39,262 nt of DNA from Burkholderiales bacterium (lineage in GTDB: Bacteria; Pseudomonadota; Gammaproteobacteria; Burkholderiales; Burkholderiaceae_C), in NCBI GenBank assembly GCA_016195825.1, contig JACPYV010000025.1:1-39262 (forward strand), in the 5' to 3' direction. The position numbers and the translations under genes are program-made. This document shows positions 21,965 through 29,751 of this stretch, one piece after another (positions within the stretch are counted from its first letter, which is position 1; each line of letters opens with the position of its first letter). Below the pieces are notes generated by a model. That model was given only the letters and a program-made list of their open reading frames with translations. It did not search any database and was not told the origin of the DNA.

Positions 21965-24019
21965 TCAGAGCACGCCGGCCAGCGGTGCAGACTCGCCCTC
22001 GCCGGCCAGGAAGCGGTGGAAGACGATGCGGTCGCGCCCGCTACGCTTGGCCTCGTACAGCGCAGCGTCGGCGGCGGCGTACATGGTCTCGGGCGTCAGA
22101 TGCGAGGTCGGTGCCGCCCACCAGGCCAGGCCGAAGCTGGCGGTGACGATGCGCTGCGGGCTCTTTTCATGCGGCAGCGCCAGCTCATGCAGGGCCGCGC
22201 TGAGCGTGCCCACGAAATGCTGGGCCGCCTCCATCGAAGTGGCCGAGAAGATGATGCCGAATTCCTCGCCACCCAGCCGGAACAGTGCATCGGTTGAGCG
22301 CTTGAGGCCGTCCCTGAGCGTCTGCGACAGCGTCTTCAGCACGGCGTCGCCGGCCTGGTGGCCGTAGTGGTCGTTGTAGGCCTTGAAGTGGTCGACATCC
22401 AGCATGCACAGCGCCACGGCCTGGCCGCGCTGCGCGCCGGCCAGCGCGGCCAGGCAGACGTCGTTGAAGTGCCGCCGGTTGAACGCGCCGGTCAGCGCGT
22501 CGAGGATGGCCAGGTCACGCAGTTGCCGGTTCGCGGCCTCCAGCGCGCGGGCATCGTCCTGCAGGCGTTGTTCGTCGGCCTTGCGGCGCGAGATGTCCAT
22601 GTGCGTGCCGGCCAGACGCAGCGGCCGGCCATCGGCGGCGCGCTGGAAGACGCTGCCCGTGCTCTGCACCCAGACCCAATGCCCGTCGGCGTGGCGCACG
22701 CGGAATTCAGCCGAGAAGCGTTCCTCCTGGCCTTCGAGGTGGCGCTTCAGCACCTCGTTGGCCTCGATGAGGTCGCCGACATGGCAGAGTCGCTCCCAGG
22801 TCGTGACGGTGATGGGCTCCAGCTCGGCCCGGGTGCGCCCCAGCATCTGCGCCCAGCGCTCGTTGACGATGAGGCGGCCGCTGTCGAAATGCCAGTCCCA
22901 GGTCCCTGCGGCCGTGCCCTCCAGCACATTGGCCATGCGCTGCCGATCCTCGGCCAGCACGGCCTCGGTGCGCTCCAGGCGGCGGCGGATGACGAGGCTG
23001 CGCGCGACCGCCAGCGCCACCAGCAACGTGGCCACGGCACCGGCGCCCAGCGCCAGCAGCGGCATCTCGTCGCGGCCCGCGCCGACGAAGCCCGTGCGCG
23101 GGCGCAGCACCAGTTGCCAGGGGCGACCGCCCACGTCGACGCTGAGCGTGGTATCGCCCTCGTCCGCATGGAAGGGTTCGCTGCCGGCCGATGCGTAGAT
23201 GAGCCGGTGGCGCTCGTCCTGGTCGAAGACGAAGAGATCCAGCGCGTTCGCGTCGGCGCGCAGCGCGGCCTCGCGCATCAGCCCGGGCACGTCGACGACG
23301 CCGGCCAGGAAGCCCAGCAGCTCGGTCCGCCGTGCCTCCACGCCCATGAGCTGGGCCTTGCGGTAGACCGGCGCCGACACTGCGAAACCGGTCACCGCCG
23401 GGCCGGACTGGCCGCGTCGGATCAGGCCGAAAGTCTCCGACGCCACCGGCGACCCGGCGTCGCGGGCCAGCAGCTTGGAGCGCATGCGGCGCGGGTCGAA
23501 GGCCATGTCCACGCCCAGCGCAGCGCCGGCCTCGGGCCAGGAATAGAGCACCGGCACATGCAGCTCGCGCGAGCGTGCGGCAACGAAGCCGTCGCTGTCG
23601 TACTCCGTCGCCGGCTCGACGACGCGGTAGCCCGGCTGCTCCAGCGCGGCGCGGCGCTCGAACTCCGCCAACTGGGCGTGCGGCACCACGGGCTGCCATT
23701 CCAGCAGCGTCAGCGCCGACGATTCACCCAGCAGGCTGGCGCCGTAGCGCGCAAACTGCTCGCGCGTTGGCAACCCCTGGGCCGACATCATCTGGCCGCT
23801 GACCTGCAATGCCTCGATGGCGCGCACCAGTTCCAGGTCGAACGCGCTGACCACGCTCTGGCCCATCGCGTTCAGCAGCTCGCGCTGCTGGGCGGCCGCC
23901 TTCAGCGACAGCCCGCGGTACGCCGCCACACTGCCGGCCAGGCCCACTGCCAGAAGCAGGGCCACCAGCATCGCGTCCAGCAGTTGCGGCAACCACTGGC
24001 CTGGCAGGCGCCGCGTCAT
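21965..24019 (-). CDS. CHASE-PAS-GGDEF diguanylate cyclase
   Basis: A 684-residue membrane sensor that should make cyclic di-GMP. An N-terminal membrane helix (about 12-32) is followed by a periplasmic CHASE domain (about 75-300) containing LTLLEWQPVVPHAQLAEFE and FAVSAPVYRK, a second membrane helix (about 335-360), a PAS/PAC unit (AGTWDWHFDSGRLIVNERW ... FRVRHADGHWVWVQSTG) and a GGDEF domain. The active motif is GGEEF at about 583-587, and the inhibitory site RSTD sits five residues before it, so product feedback is expected. The ATG at 24019 overlaps the stop of the binding-protein gene as ATGA. CHASE domains bind small ligands; the coupled binding protein may be related to sensing. Confidence 0.93.
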   Translation of the reverse strand: MTRRLPGQWLPQLLDAMLVALLLAVGLAGSVAAYRGLSLKAAAQQRELLNAMGQSVVSAFDLELVRAIEALQVSGQMMSAQGLPTREQFARYGASLLGESSALTLLEWQPVVPHAQLAEFERRAALEQPGYRVVEPATEYDSDGFVAARSRELHVPVLYSWPEAGAALGVDMAFDPRRMRSKLLARDAGSPVASETFGLIRRGQSGPAVTGFAVSAPVYRKAQLMGVEARRTELLGFLAGVVDVPGLMREAALRADANALDLFVFDQDERHRLIYASAGSEPFHADEGDTTLSVDVGGRPWQLVLRPRTGFVGAGRDEMPLLALGAGAVATLLVALAVARSLVIRRRLERTEAVLAEDRQRMANVLEGTAAGTWDWHFDSGRLIVNERWAQMLGRTRAELEPITVTTWERLCHVGDLIEANEVLKRHLEGQEERFSAEFRVRHADGHWVWVQSTGSVFQRAADGRPLRLAGTHMDISRRKADEQRLQDDARALEAANRQLRDLAILDALTGAFNRRHFNDVCLAALAGAQRGQAVALCMLDVDHFKAYNDHYGHQAGDAVLKTLSQTLRDGLKRSTDALFRLGGEEFGIIFSATSMEAAQHFVGTLSAALHELALPHEKSPQRIVTASFGLAWWAAPTSHLTPETMYAAADAALYEAKRSGRDRIVFHRFLAGEGESAPLAGVL

Positions 24020-25074
24020 GGCCTGGCCCCGAGCAGCGTCACGAGGCGCTCGTAGAACTGGGATTGCTGGCGCAGGTACTGGGCGGGGTCCGGGATGGCC
24101 CGTATGCGCGACGCGGCCCCCAGGGCCTCGGTGCCGGCCTGCCACTGCGGGTCGTCGGCGACCTGCTCCAGGATGGCGCGCCAATGCGCCACCACCAGCG
24201 CCGGCATGCCGGGCGGCCCCAGCAGCGCGGACCAGCCCTGCAGCTGCTGCATGTCCCGCAGGCCCAGTTCTGCCGCGTTCTGCAGCCCTGGCAGGGTCCG
24301 CAGCCGGCCATGCGCCGTGGTCATCAGCCCACGCAGCGCGCCGGACTGCACCAGCGGCACGATGCTGCGCGCGTTGTTGCAGCTGAAATCCACCTCGCCA
24401 TCGAGCAGCGCCTGCGTCGCCTTTGAGCCCTGGTCGAAATGCACCGGCCGCACGGCATCGCCCGGCAGCCCGCTGAGCGCAAGCAGGTAGCGCACGGCGA
24501 GGTTCTGCAGCGTGCCGGCGCCGGCGGTGCTGTAGCGCAAGCGGCCCGGTGCTGCGGCGATCGCCGCCTGCAGCTCACGCATTGACGTGATCGCGGAAGC
24601 ACCGCGCACGGCGCAGATCAGCGGCGCCTGATCCAGCACGGCCAGCACGGTGAAGTCGGACGACGACACGGCCGTCTGCGGAGACAGCGCCGGCAGGATG
24701 GCCACGCTGCCCACGCGCGCCAGCAGCAGCGTGTAGCCGTCGGGCCGCGCCGCACGGACGGCCCGGCTGGCGGCACCGCCGGATTCGGCGGTCAGATAGA
24801 GGGTCTCCATGGCCGGCGCGCCCGCCACGCGCGCCGCAGCGCTCAGGAAGTTGCGCGCCGAGCCGTCGGCCTCACCGCCGGCGTTGAAGGGCACGTAGAG
24901 CCGCGCGGCGTTGGCGGCAGCGCCGCTGCCGGCCACCAGGGGCCCGGACGCCGCCATCGCGGCCTGCGGCGCACCACCCAGTCGCGGCTGGGCCGCCGCG
25001 CTGCCAGAAACCAACAGCCAGGCAACCCAAGCACCCCAGATGACCAGCCATCGTCCCAACTGATTTCTTCTCAT
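24016..25074 (-). CDS. Bug-type (TctC family) periplasmic binding protein
   Basis: A 352-residue protein with a signal peptide (MRRNQLGRWLVIWGAWVAWLLVSGSAAAQ) and a tripartite-tricarboxylate/Bug-type solute receptor fold. Recognisable elements are LYVPFNAGGEADGSAR (the family's first binding loop), AARPDGYTLLLARVGSVAILPAL, YSTAGAGTLQNLAVRYLLAL and VHFDQGSKATQALLDGEVDFSCNNA. These proteins bind carboxylates such as glutamate, aspartate or tricarboxylates in the periplasm. No TctA/TctB membrane genes accompany it, so it is an orphan receptor; its four-base coupling to a CHASE-GGDEF gene suggests it feeds a ligand signal to c-di-GMP control (inference). The ATG at 25074 is preferred over one ten codons upstream. 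Confidence 0.88.
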   Translation of the reverse strand: MRRNQLGRWLVIWGAWVAWLLVSGSAAAQPRLGGAPQAAMAASGPLVAGSGAAANAARLYVPFNAGGEADGSARNFLSAAARVAGAPAMETLYLTAESGGAASRAVRAARPDGYTLLLARVGSVAILPALSPQTAVSSSDFTVLAVLDQAPLICAVRGASAITSMRELQAAIAAAPGRLRYSTAGAGTLQNLAVRYLLALSGLPGDAVRPVHFDQGSKATQALLDGEVDFSCNNARSIVPLVQSGALRGLMTTAHGRLRTLPGLQNAAELGLRDMQQLQGWSALLGPPGMPALVVAHWRAILEQVADDPQWQAGTEALGAASRIRAIPDPAQYLRQQSQFYERLVTLLGARP

Positions 25075-25104
25075 GACCGCCACAGGCGGATCATAAATAA
25101 TCAA

Positions 25105-25484
25105 ATCGAACGGGAATTCAATGAATCTGATCCAAACGGGTCAATTCATCACAGCTGAACCGCCTCCGGCAAAAGCAAAGCCCGTCACGAGGACGGGATT
25201 TGAGGTGGCAAATTTCGGACAGCTCCCGCGCCTTGGCCAAACCGCCCACTAGCGCCTCGCGCTATCGACGGCCATCGCCCCAAGGTCGCCGCGCACAAGG
25301 AACCGTCGACGGAGCCGTAGCTTGCGACGCCCGAGCTTTCGCACAGCGGCCCCAATACCTTCCCGCGCGGGACCGATCCGCAGAGCGCATGGCGTCACGC
25401 CGCCGTGGCCAGACTGGACCCGTGAAGGTCAACGGCGGCGGCGCACTGCCCCTGTCAACCAGTGAGCGGGGTCACGGACCCGGC
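25105..25484. other. 380-base gap downstream of fecR with no recognised gene
   Basis: No convincing coding sequence was read on either strand. A 193-residue plus-strand frame starting at 25200 is mostly the antisense of fecR. The one structured element is the hairpin at 25181-25197. The stretch is where a TonB receptor gene would be expected after fecR, but no beta-barrel remnant was recognised. It probably marks the left edge of the decayed island. Confidence 0.5.
25168..25197 (-). terminator. Possible intrinsic terminator
   Basis: CCCGTC (25181-25186) pairs with GACGGG (25192-25197) around a five-base loop. Read on the minus strand the stem is followed by CTTTGCTTTTGCC, a broken T-run. It could end transcripts from the sigma/fecR pair about 290 bases upstream. 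Six stem base pairs and a discontinuous T-run make this weak. Confidence 0.4.
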
Positions 25485-26531
25485 CTATGGCGGGGCGAGT
25501 TCCAGCCAATCGCCATGGTGACGCACGACCAGGCCATGCAAACTTGCCATGGACTGGGCGAAGCTCGCGTTATCGCCCGTCTTGACCACGCCACTCACGC
25601 GCCTCTGACCCGCTGTGCCGGACACGACGATCGGCACGCGGTCGTAGCGGTTCATCTCTTCCACCGCTTCGCGCAGCGACACATTATCAAAGCGGGCCTC
25701 ACCCCGCCGCCAGGCCAGCACCTGGTCCATCTGGGGCCTGTCCCAGCGGGTGGCCGTTGCAGGGCGATCCGCCGCATCTGAACGACTGAGACGCAGGCGC
25801 TGGCCGGGCGCCATCACCCACGGCTGTTGCAGCAGGCGTCCGTCGCCGGCAACGCTTCGCACCACCACCTGGCCTTCAACCAGCGTCACGGCCAGCGCTT
25901 GGTCACCCGGCTGGGCTGCGGCCGACGCCTGCACCAGGAACGCCGTGCCCGTGGCGACGACTTCAGTGCCTGCAGCCTGGACGACGAACGGGCGGCCGGC
26001 ATCCTTGGCGACCTCGAACAGGGCTTCGCCGCGCTCCACCTTGACGGTGCGCCGAGACTCGGCGAAGTCCACCCGGATTCGGGTTGCCGTGTTCAGTGAC
26101 AGGCGGGTGCCGTCCTGAAGCACCACGACGCGCTGTTCGCCAACGCCGGTGTCGTAAGCATCCCCGGCGCTCCAGGAACGAAGTGCCAGCACGCTCGCCG
26201 CCAGCACCAAGGCCATGGCCGAGCCAGGGCGCCACGGCCAGGACCGCCCTGCCCTGCTGCCGCCTGGACGTCCACGGGCTGCCGTCGCGGTGGCGTAGCC
26301 CGTGAGCGTGAGACTGGCCACGTCCTGCCAGGTGTCGGTGCAACGCTCGAACGCCAGCCGATGTGCGGCTGAGCGCGCCTGCCAGGCGCGGCACTCTTGC
26401 GCCATCTGGGGGGTGCGGTGACCGCCATGCAGGCGGGTGATCCACACGGCGGCCTCGGCGGCCACGTCCTTCGGTACGAGCGGCGGTCCCTCGGGCTCCG
26501 CCGCCCCGGCGGACGCCTCGGGGCGATCCAT
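25485..26531 (-). CDS. FecR-like anti-sigma / sensor protein
   Basis: A 348-residue FecR family protein, which spans the inner membrane, binds its cognate ECF sigma factor on the cytoplasmic side and relays a signal from an outer-membrane TonB receptor. The N-terminal cytoplasmic part has the family's AAEAAVWITRLHGGHRTPQMAQECRAW and DVASL pattern; one membrane helix lies about 103-120 (AMALVLAASVLAL). The FecR domain follows: GEQRVVVLQDGTRLSLNTATRIRV, VERGEALFEVAKDAGRPFVVQA and VVATGTAFLV, with a DUF4974/STN-like end. It starts two bases after the sigma gene stop. Unusually, no TonB receptor gene follows on this side. Confidence 0.93.
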   Translation of the reverse strand: MDRPEASAGAAEPEGPPLVPKDVAAEAAVWITRLHGGHRTPQMAQECRAWQARSAAHRLAFERCTDTWQDVASLTLTGYATATAARGRPGGSRAGRSWPWRPGSAMALVLAASVLALRSWSAGDAYDTGVGEQRVVVLQDGTRLSLNTATRIRVDFAESRRTVKVERGEALFEVAKDAGRPFVVQAAGTEVVATGTAFLVQASAAAQPGDQALAVTLVEGQVVVRSVAGDGRLLQQPWVMAPGQRLRLSRSDAADRPATATRWDRPQMDQVLAWRRGEARFDNVSLREAVEEMNRYDRVPIVVSGTAGQRRVSGVVKTGDNASFAQSMASLHGLVVRHHGDWLELAPP

Positions 26532-26533
26532 CG

Positions 26534-27025
26534 CTACCAGCCTTCCATCCAGGTCGTGAGCTGCAGCATGGCCTTGGCGACGTGCTTGTGCACAGTGGTG
26601 ATGCTCAGTCCGTGGGCCCGTGCGATCTCGCTGTACGGCAACCCGTCGATGCGGTGGGACAGGAAGATGGACCGCGTGGTCTCGCTCAGGCGGCTGACAC
26701 CGACGCTCAGGCGCTCGAGGCGCTCCTTGGCGAGCAGCGTGGCCTCGGCCGTGGGCGCGATGTCGATGAGGACGACGTCCTCCGCCAGAACTTCGTCACC
26801 TCGGGTCATCCGCGCGCGATGGGCGTCAATGGACAGGTTGAGCGCCGTGCGCATCAGGAAGGCTTCGGGCCGCTCGACGGGCTGATCGCGCTCGTAGCAC
26901 GCCAGCCGGACCCAGGCTTCCTGGACCAGATCATCGGCTTCTTGAGCACTGCGGCCACGACGCATCAGGGCGCCGCGCACGCGCGCCAGTGTTTCGCGCA
27001 AGTTCTTGATCAAGGCGGCCGTCAT
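26534..27025 (-). CDS. ECF RNA polymerase sigma factor, FecI type
   Basis: A 163-residue extracytoplasmic-function sigma factor. Region 2 reads SAQEADDLVQEAWVRLACYERDQPVERPEAFLMRTALNLSIDAHRAR, and region 4 reads RLSETTRSIFLSHRIDGLPYSEIARAHGLSITTVHKHVAKAM, the helix-turn-helix for the -35 element. Between them lies an acidic linker. It is followed by fecR after two bases, the classic FecI/FecR order, and should be held or activated by it. Such sigmas usually drive an iron-siderophore TonB receptor gene; none is adjacent, so the target is elsewhere or was lost. The ATG at 27025 gives normal length. Confidence 0.94.
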   Translation of the reverse strand: MTAALIKNLRETLARVRGALMRRGRSAQEADDLVQEAWVRLACYERDQPVERPEAFLMRTALNLSIDAHRARMTRGDEVLAEDVVLIDIAPTAEATLLAKERLERLSVGVSRLSETTRSIFLSHRIDGLPYSEIARAHGLSITTVHKHVAKAMLQLTTWMEGW

Positions 27026-27032
27026 GGGCAGC

Positions 27033-27701
27033 TCACGCGGCTTGCTGCGAGGGAAGCGCCCCTACAGCGCGAGACCGCCGCAAAGCGGTCTTGAATCTCA
27101 GCTTGGGGAGGCCCTGGAGCTGGCGATCGGCGTTTTCGAGGGCGTGCATCAGGAAGGCAACAGCGGCACCCTCGTCCGCGAACGGGGCCCGGCGCTTGAT
27201 CGTGCGGGTGAGGCTGGCCTGCAAGCGTTCAGCAGTGGCGGTGGCCGACAGAAGCGCAGCACGGCGCCGTGGGCCGAAGGTGCTTGCGGCAACGGCATCG
27301 CCAGACGCCGACCAGCCGACCGCGTCGGGAAAGGTCGACCTGCAGTCCACACCGTCGTCAGCGGAAATCGCCTTGATGTGCTCGATACCGCGGTCATGCA
27401 GTTCACGGGCAACGCTCGGCGCTGGTACTTGCGCAGACCAGGCGCCAAGCAGCTCGTACTGATCCCCCTTGAACAGACCCAGAGCCCATCGCCAGCGGGA
27501 TTGCTCAACGACACCACCCCGTCGGACGGGCAAGGCGAGGGTCTTGAACTCTGCAAGGACGTACCTGCAGCAAAGTAGCTTGGCAAACCAATCCGACACG
27601 AATGGTTGATCAACAGCGCAGCCGACAGCATCTCGACGAAGCAACTCATACCGACTTGCCCGTTCGTTTAGGCCGCAATCTGGCGACGCGGCGAAAGGCA
27701 C
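27033..27701 (-). pseudogene. Shortened mutator (IS256-type) transposase relative
   Basis: An open frame of up to 222 codons whose central and C-terminal parts resemble mutator-type transposases. PVRRGGVVEQSRWRWALGL, ELLGAWSA and LHDRGIEHIKAISADDG follow the order around the first and second catalytic acids. SATATAERLQASLTRTIKRR and the following FADEGAAVAFLMHALEN match the conserved C-terminus (TTNAIES...LRK...R...F..DEA...L..AL.N). The first catalytic Asp is not present at the expected place, and the spacing between the two blocks (about 25 residues instead of about 100) shows a large deletion. The frame's 5' end overlaps the XRE gene, so its real start is unclear. It is a decayed or domesticated transposase; the homology is judged by eye only. 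Confidence 0.5.
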
Positions 27702-27976
27702 TCGGCCTCACTCAGGCGGGGGTCGCTGAGCGGCTCGGCGTGGATACGGAAACGCTATCAAGGTTCGAGCGCGGCAAGCATGTCCCGTCGCTCATGACGC
27801 TTGAGCGGCTGGCTGCCATCCTGGGTTCGACTTGCGCCGAGTTGCTGGAAGAGCATGTTCCAGAGCCCTCGTCGGAGGCGCTCGTGATGCAGACATGGTT
27901 GGCAGGCCTGAGCGCAAAAGACGCAGCCTTTGCTAAGCGCATGCTGAAGTCGTTTTGCGAGCATCTCGCCCGTTAG
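27602..27976 (+). CDS. XRE-family transcriptional regulator
   Basis: A 124-residue DNA-binding protein. The helix-turn-helix (about 22-80) reads LGRNLATRRKALGLTQAGVAERLGVDTETLSRFERGKHVPSLMTLERLAAILG, a standard Cro/CI-type domain. The C-terminal 40 residues (PEPSSEALVMQTWLAGLSAKDAAFAKRMLKSF) form a short helical tail with no sensor motif. No ribosome-binding site is evident before the ATG at 27602. Its 5' end overlaps the antisense transposase-like frame. GC content looks lower than in the surrounding genes, which fits acquired DNA. It may repress island genes; nothing shows its target. Confidence 0.85.
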   Translation: MVDQQRSRQHLDEATHTDLPVRLGRNLATRRKALGLTQAGVAERLGVDTETLSRFERGKHVPSLMTLERLAAILGSTCAELLEEHVPEPSSEALVMQTWLAGLSAKDAAFAKRMLKSFCEHLAR

Positions 27977-28082
27977 AAGGTCCATCCGAGCGCCAGCTCG
28001 GCCACCGCGTCAGCAGCGTGATCGGTCCAGAGGTGGTCTCAATCAGTTCGGCGCCAATGCATCAAGCGCTCCTGGATCGCAA

Positions 28083-28202
28083 GGGTACCTGCGCTTCCAC
28101 GCCTCGCTGAGCGATCGGTGCGTGAACATCTCAGAGAAGGTCGTGCGCCGTCTCATGAAGCAGGGCGCCGGGTGGCCGCAACGAGCAGCACACCTGGCCG
28201 TC
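28083..28202 (+). pseudogene. IS3-family transposase fragment
   Basis: From 28083 the translation GYLRFHASLSDRC and then VNISEKVVRRLMKQ matches the HTH_21/OrfB start of IS3-family transposases (typically GYRRIHAEL...VSEKVVRRLM). After the MKQ the frame shifts: the continuing match (RRVAATSS) is in another frame, so the scrap carries at least one indel. Only about 40 codons remain, with no DDE region and no recognisable ends. It adjoins the 3' end of the integrase pseudogene. Confidence 0.65.
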
Positions 28203-28232
28203 TGAATCCTGAGGACATCACGGCACGCTGGG

Positions 28233-29446
28233 TTAAGGGGTTAGCCGGCGCAGAGAAAAGACGTTGCCAGCAATGGTGGCGTCAAGGTAGTCGCTCCACG
28301 CCTGCATCATCCTGGCTCGCTGCGCGAGGTACAGCGCATGGTTATAGCTGGCCGAGACCGCGTCTCGCTCCTGATGGGCCAATTGCAGCTCGATGTGGGA
28401 ATGGTCGAACCCCTGCTCATGCAGCAGCGTAGACGCGATGCCTCGGAAACCGTGGCCGGTCATCCGACCTTTGTAGCCCATGCGCTCCAACGCCTTCAGG
28501 ATCGTGTTGTTGGACATTGGCTTCTTGGGGTCGCGCTCTCCGGGGAAAAGCATAGCCTTGGCGCCCGTGCTGGTGTGCAGCGCTCGAAGCAACGTCAAAG
28601 CCTGCGTTGACAGCGGCACGATGTGCGGTGTCTTCATCTTCATGCGCCCGGCCGGAATGTCCCAGCGACCCGCGTCCAGGTCGAACTCCTCCCACCGGGC
28701 GCCGATCAACTCGCTGGTCCGCACGAACGTCATCGCCATCAGCTTCATGGCGGCGCGCGTGATGGCCGCGCCCTGGTAGACCTCGATCTTGCACAGCAGG
28801 TCGGGCAGCTCTTTGGCGTCGACCCGCGGATAGTTCTGCTTCTTTCGTGAAGGCAGCACGTCGCTCGGCCGCACGTCGGTTGCCGGGTTGCGCGAGGCCT
28901 TCCCATGCGCGATGGCGTAGCGGAAGACTTGGCCGCAGGCCTACATGGACCGCTTCGCGATGTCCAGCGCGCCCCGCGCTTCGATGCGCTTCACCATCGA
29001 GACCCGTTCAACCGCCCCGATTTCAGAGATGGAGCGATGGCCGATGATCGGAAAAACGTCGCTCTCCAACCGGCGCTGCACATATTCGGCGTGACGCGGT
29101 GAGCGAGCAGCCTTCCAGCTCTCCCACCACTTGCGAGCCACGGCCTCGAACGAGGCCTCCATGGCGATGCGCTGCGCCACCTTGAGCTCATGGCGCTGGC
29201 TCATCGGGTCGGTGCCAGCGGCAAGCACTTTGCGACCGTCGTCCCGCTTTTCACGAGCCTGGGCAAGCGAGACGTCGGGATAGGCGCCGATGGCCATCAG
29301 CTTTTCCTTGCCCTGGAACCGGTACTTCCAGTGCCACAGCTTGGCTCCGGTGGGCTTCACCAGCAAGAACAGCCCCGCTCGTCGGCCACTTTGATCGGCT
29401 TGCCATCCGCTTTGAGCTTCTTGATGGCGGTATCTGTCAGAGCCAT
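28233..29446 (-). pseudogene. P4-type tyrosine integrase, broken by frameshift and amber codon
   Basis: A phage P4-type (DUF4102) integrase of about 404 codons. The start MALTDTAIKKLKADGKPIKVADERG (ATG 29446) loses one base near 29375, shifting out of frame just before LLVKPTGAKLWHWKYRFQG. The frame then continues to DIAKRSM, where a TAG (28941-28943) stands where CAG (Gln) is expected, before ACGQVFRYAIAHGKASRNPATDV. The catalytic domain is otherwise intact: TFVRTSELIGARWEEFDLD (first Arg), HIVPLSTQ, GHGFRGIAST (HxxR) and LAHQERDAVSASYNHALYL (final Tyr). It lies next to tRNA-Ser, the expected target for this class. Two lesions should make it inactive unless they are sequencing errors. Confidence 0.92.
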
Positions 29447-29475
29447 GGGAGCCTCCGTCAGGGGATGCCGGGGCA

Positions 29476-29520
29476 ATCTACCCCCAGCGCGTTTGGGATC
29501 TACCCCCAGACCTTCCCCCA
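29476..29520. repeat. Direct repeats upstream of integrase (possible arm sites)
   Basis: ATCTACCCCCAG occurs at 29476-29487 and again at 29498-29509, with a 22-base period, and a degenerate TTCCCCCA follows at 29513-29520. On the minus strand the core is TGGGGGTA. Repeats of this kind between a P4-type integrase and its tRNA target are, from memory, typical of integrase arm-binding sites. They sit between the integrase start and the tRNA 3' end. Confidence 0.5.
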
Positions 29521-29564
29521 CGGGGCGCGGGCTGTCAACGAACCCCGTTGGACGCCAAGAAACA

Positions 29565-29600
29565 AAAAAGCCCGTCTCCACGAGGGAAAACGGGCTTTTT
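29565..29600. terminator. Strong bidirectional terminator downstream of tRNA-Ser
   Basis: AAAAAGCCCGT (29565-29575) pairs with ACGGGCTTTTT (29590-29600) around a 14-base loop. Runs of T follow the stem on both strands. On the minus strand it ends the tRNA-Ser transcript about 45 bases after the gene; on the plus strand nothing obvious needs it. Confidence 0.85.
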
Positions 29601-29644
29601 CTAGTTCTTTATGGGACTTCAGAAGACGTCCCGGAACTGATCTT

Positions 29645-29738
29645 TGGAGGAGACGGAGGGATTCGAACCCTCGATTCGCGTTTTAGCGCAAATACTCCCT
29701 TAGCAGGGGAGCACCTTCGGCCACTCGGTCACGTCTCC
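29645..29738 (-). tRNA. tRNA-Ser (anticodon GCU)
   Basis: A class II tRNA on the minus strand. The acceptor arms GGAGACG and CGTCTCC pair fully. The anticodon stem CTCCC/GGGAG encloses CTGCTAA, giving anticodon GCT (serine AGC/AGT codons). A long variable arm (TTTGCG/CGCGAA) and a T-arm with GTTCGAATC follow, and the CCA is encoded (29647-29645). The discriminator base reads T where bacterial tRNA-Ser usually has G. The 3' end faces the integrase pseudogene and was probably the island's integration site. Confidence 0.96.
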
Positions 29739-29751
29739 AGCACAGCCCCGC

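Noticed and set aside
22358..24055. 565-codon plus-strand frame opposite the diguanylate cyclase
   Set aside because: Antisense shadow of a gene with intact GGEEF, PAS and CHASE motifs.
25177..25215. Possible second copy of the tRNA-Ser 3' end (attachment site)
   Set aside because: Only a loose match (GAGGACGGGATTTGAGG against GAGACGGAGGGATTCGAA) with gaps; not good enough to call an attachment site.
25200..25781. 193-codon plus-strand frame downstream of fecR
   Set aside because: Half of it is antisense to fecR and the rest shows no family motif or ribosome-binding site.
27006..27578. 190-codon plus-strand frame opposite the transposase relative
   Set aside because: No recognisable motif; the minus strand shows transposase-like blocks in a consistent order.
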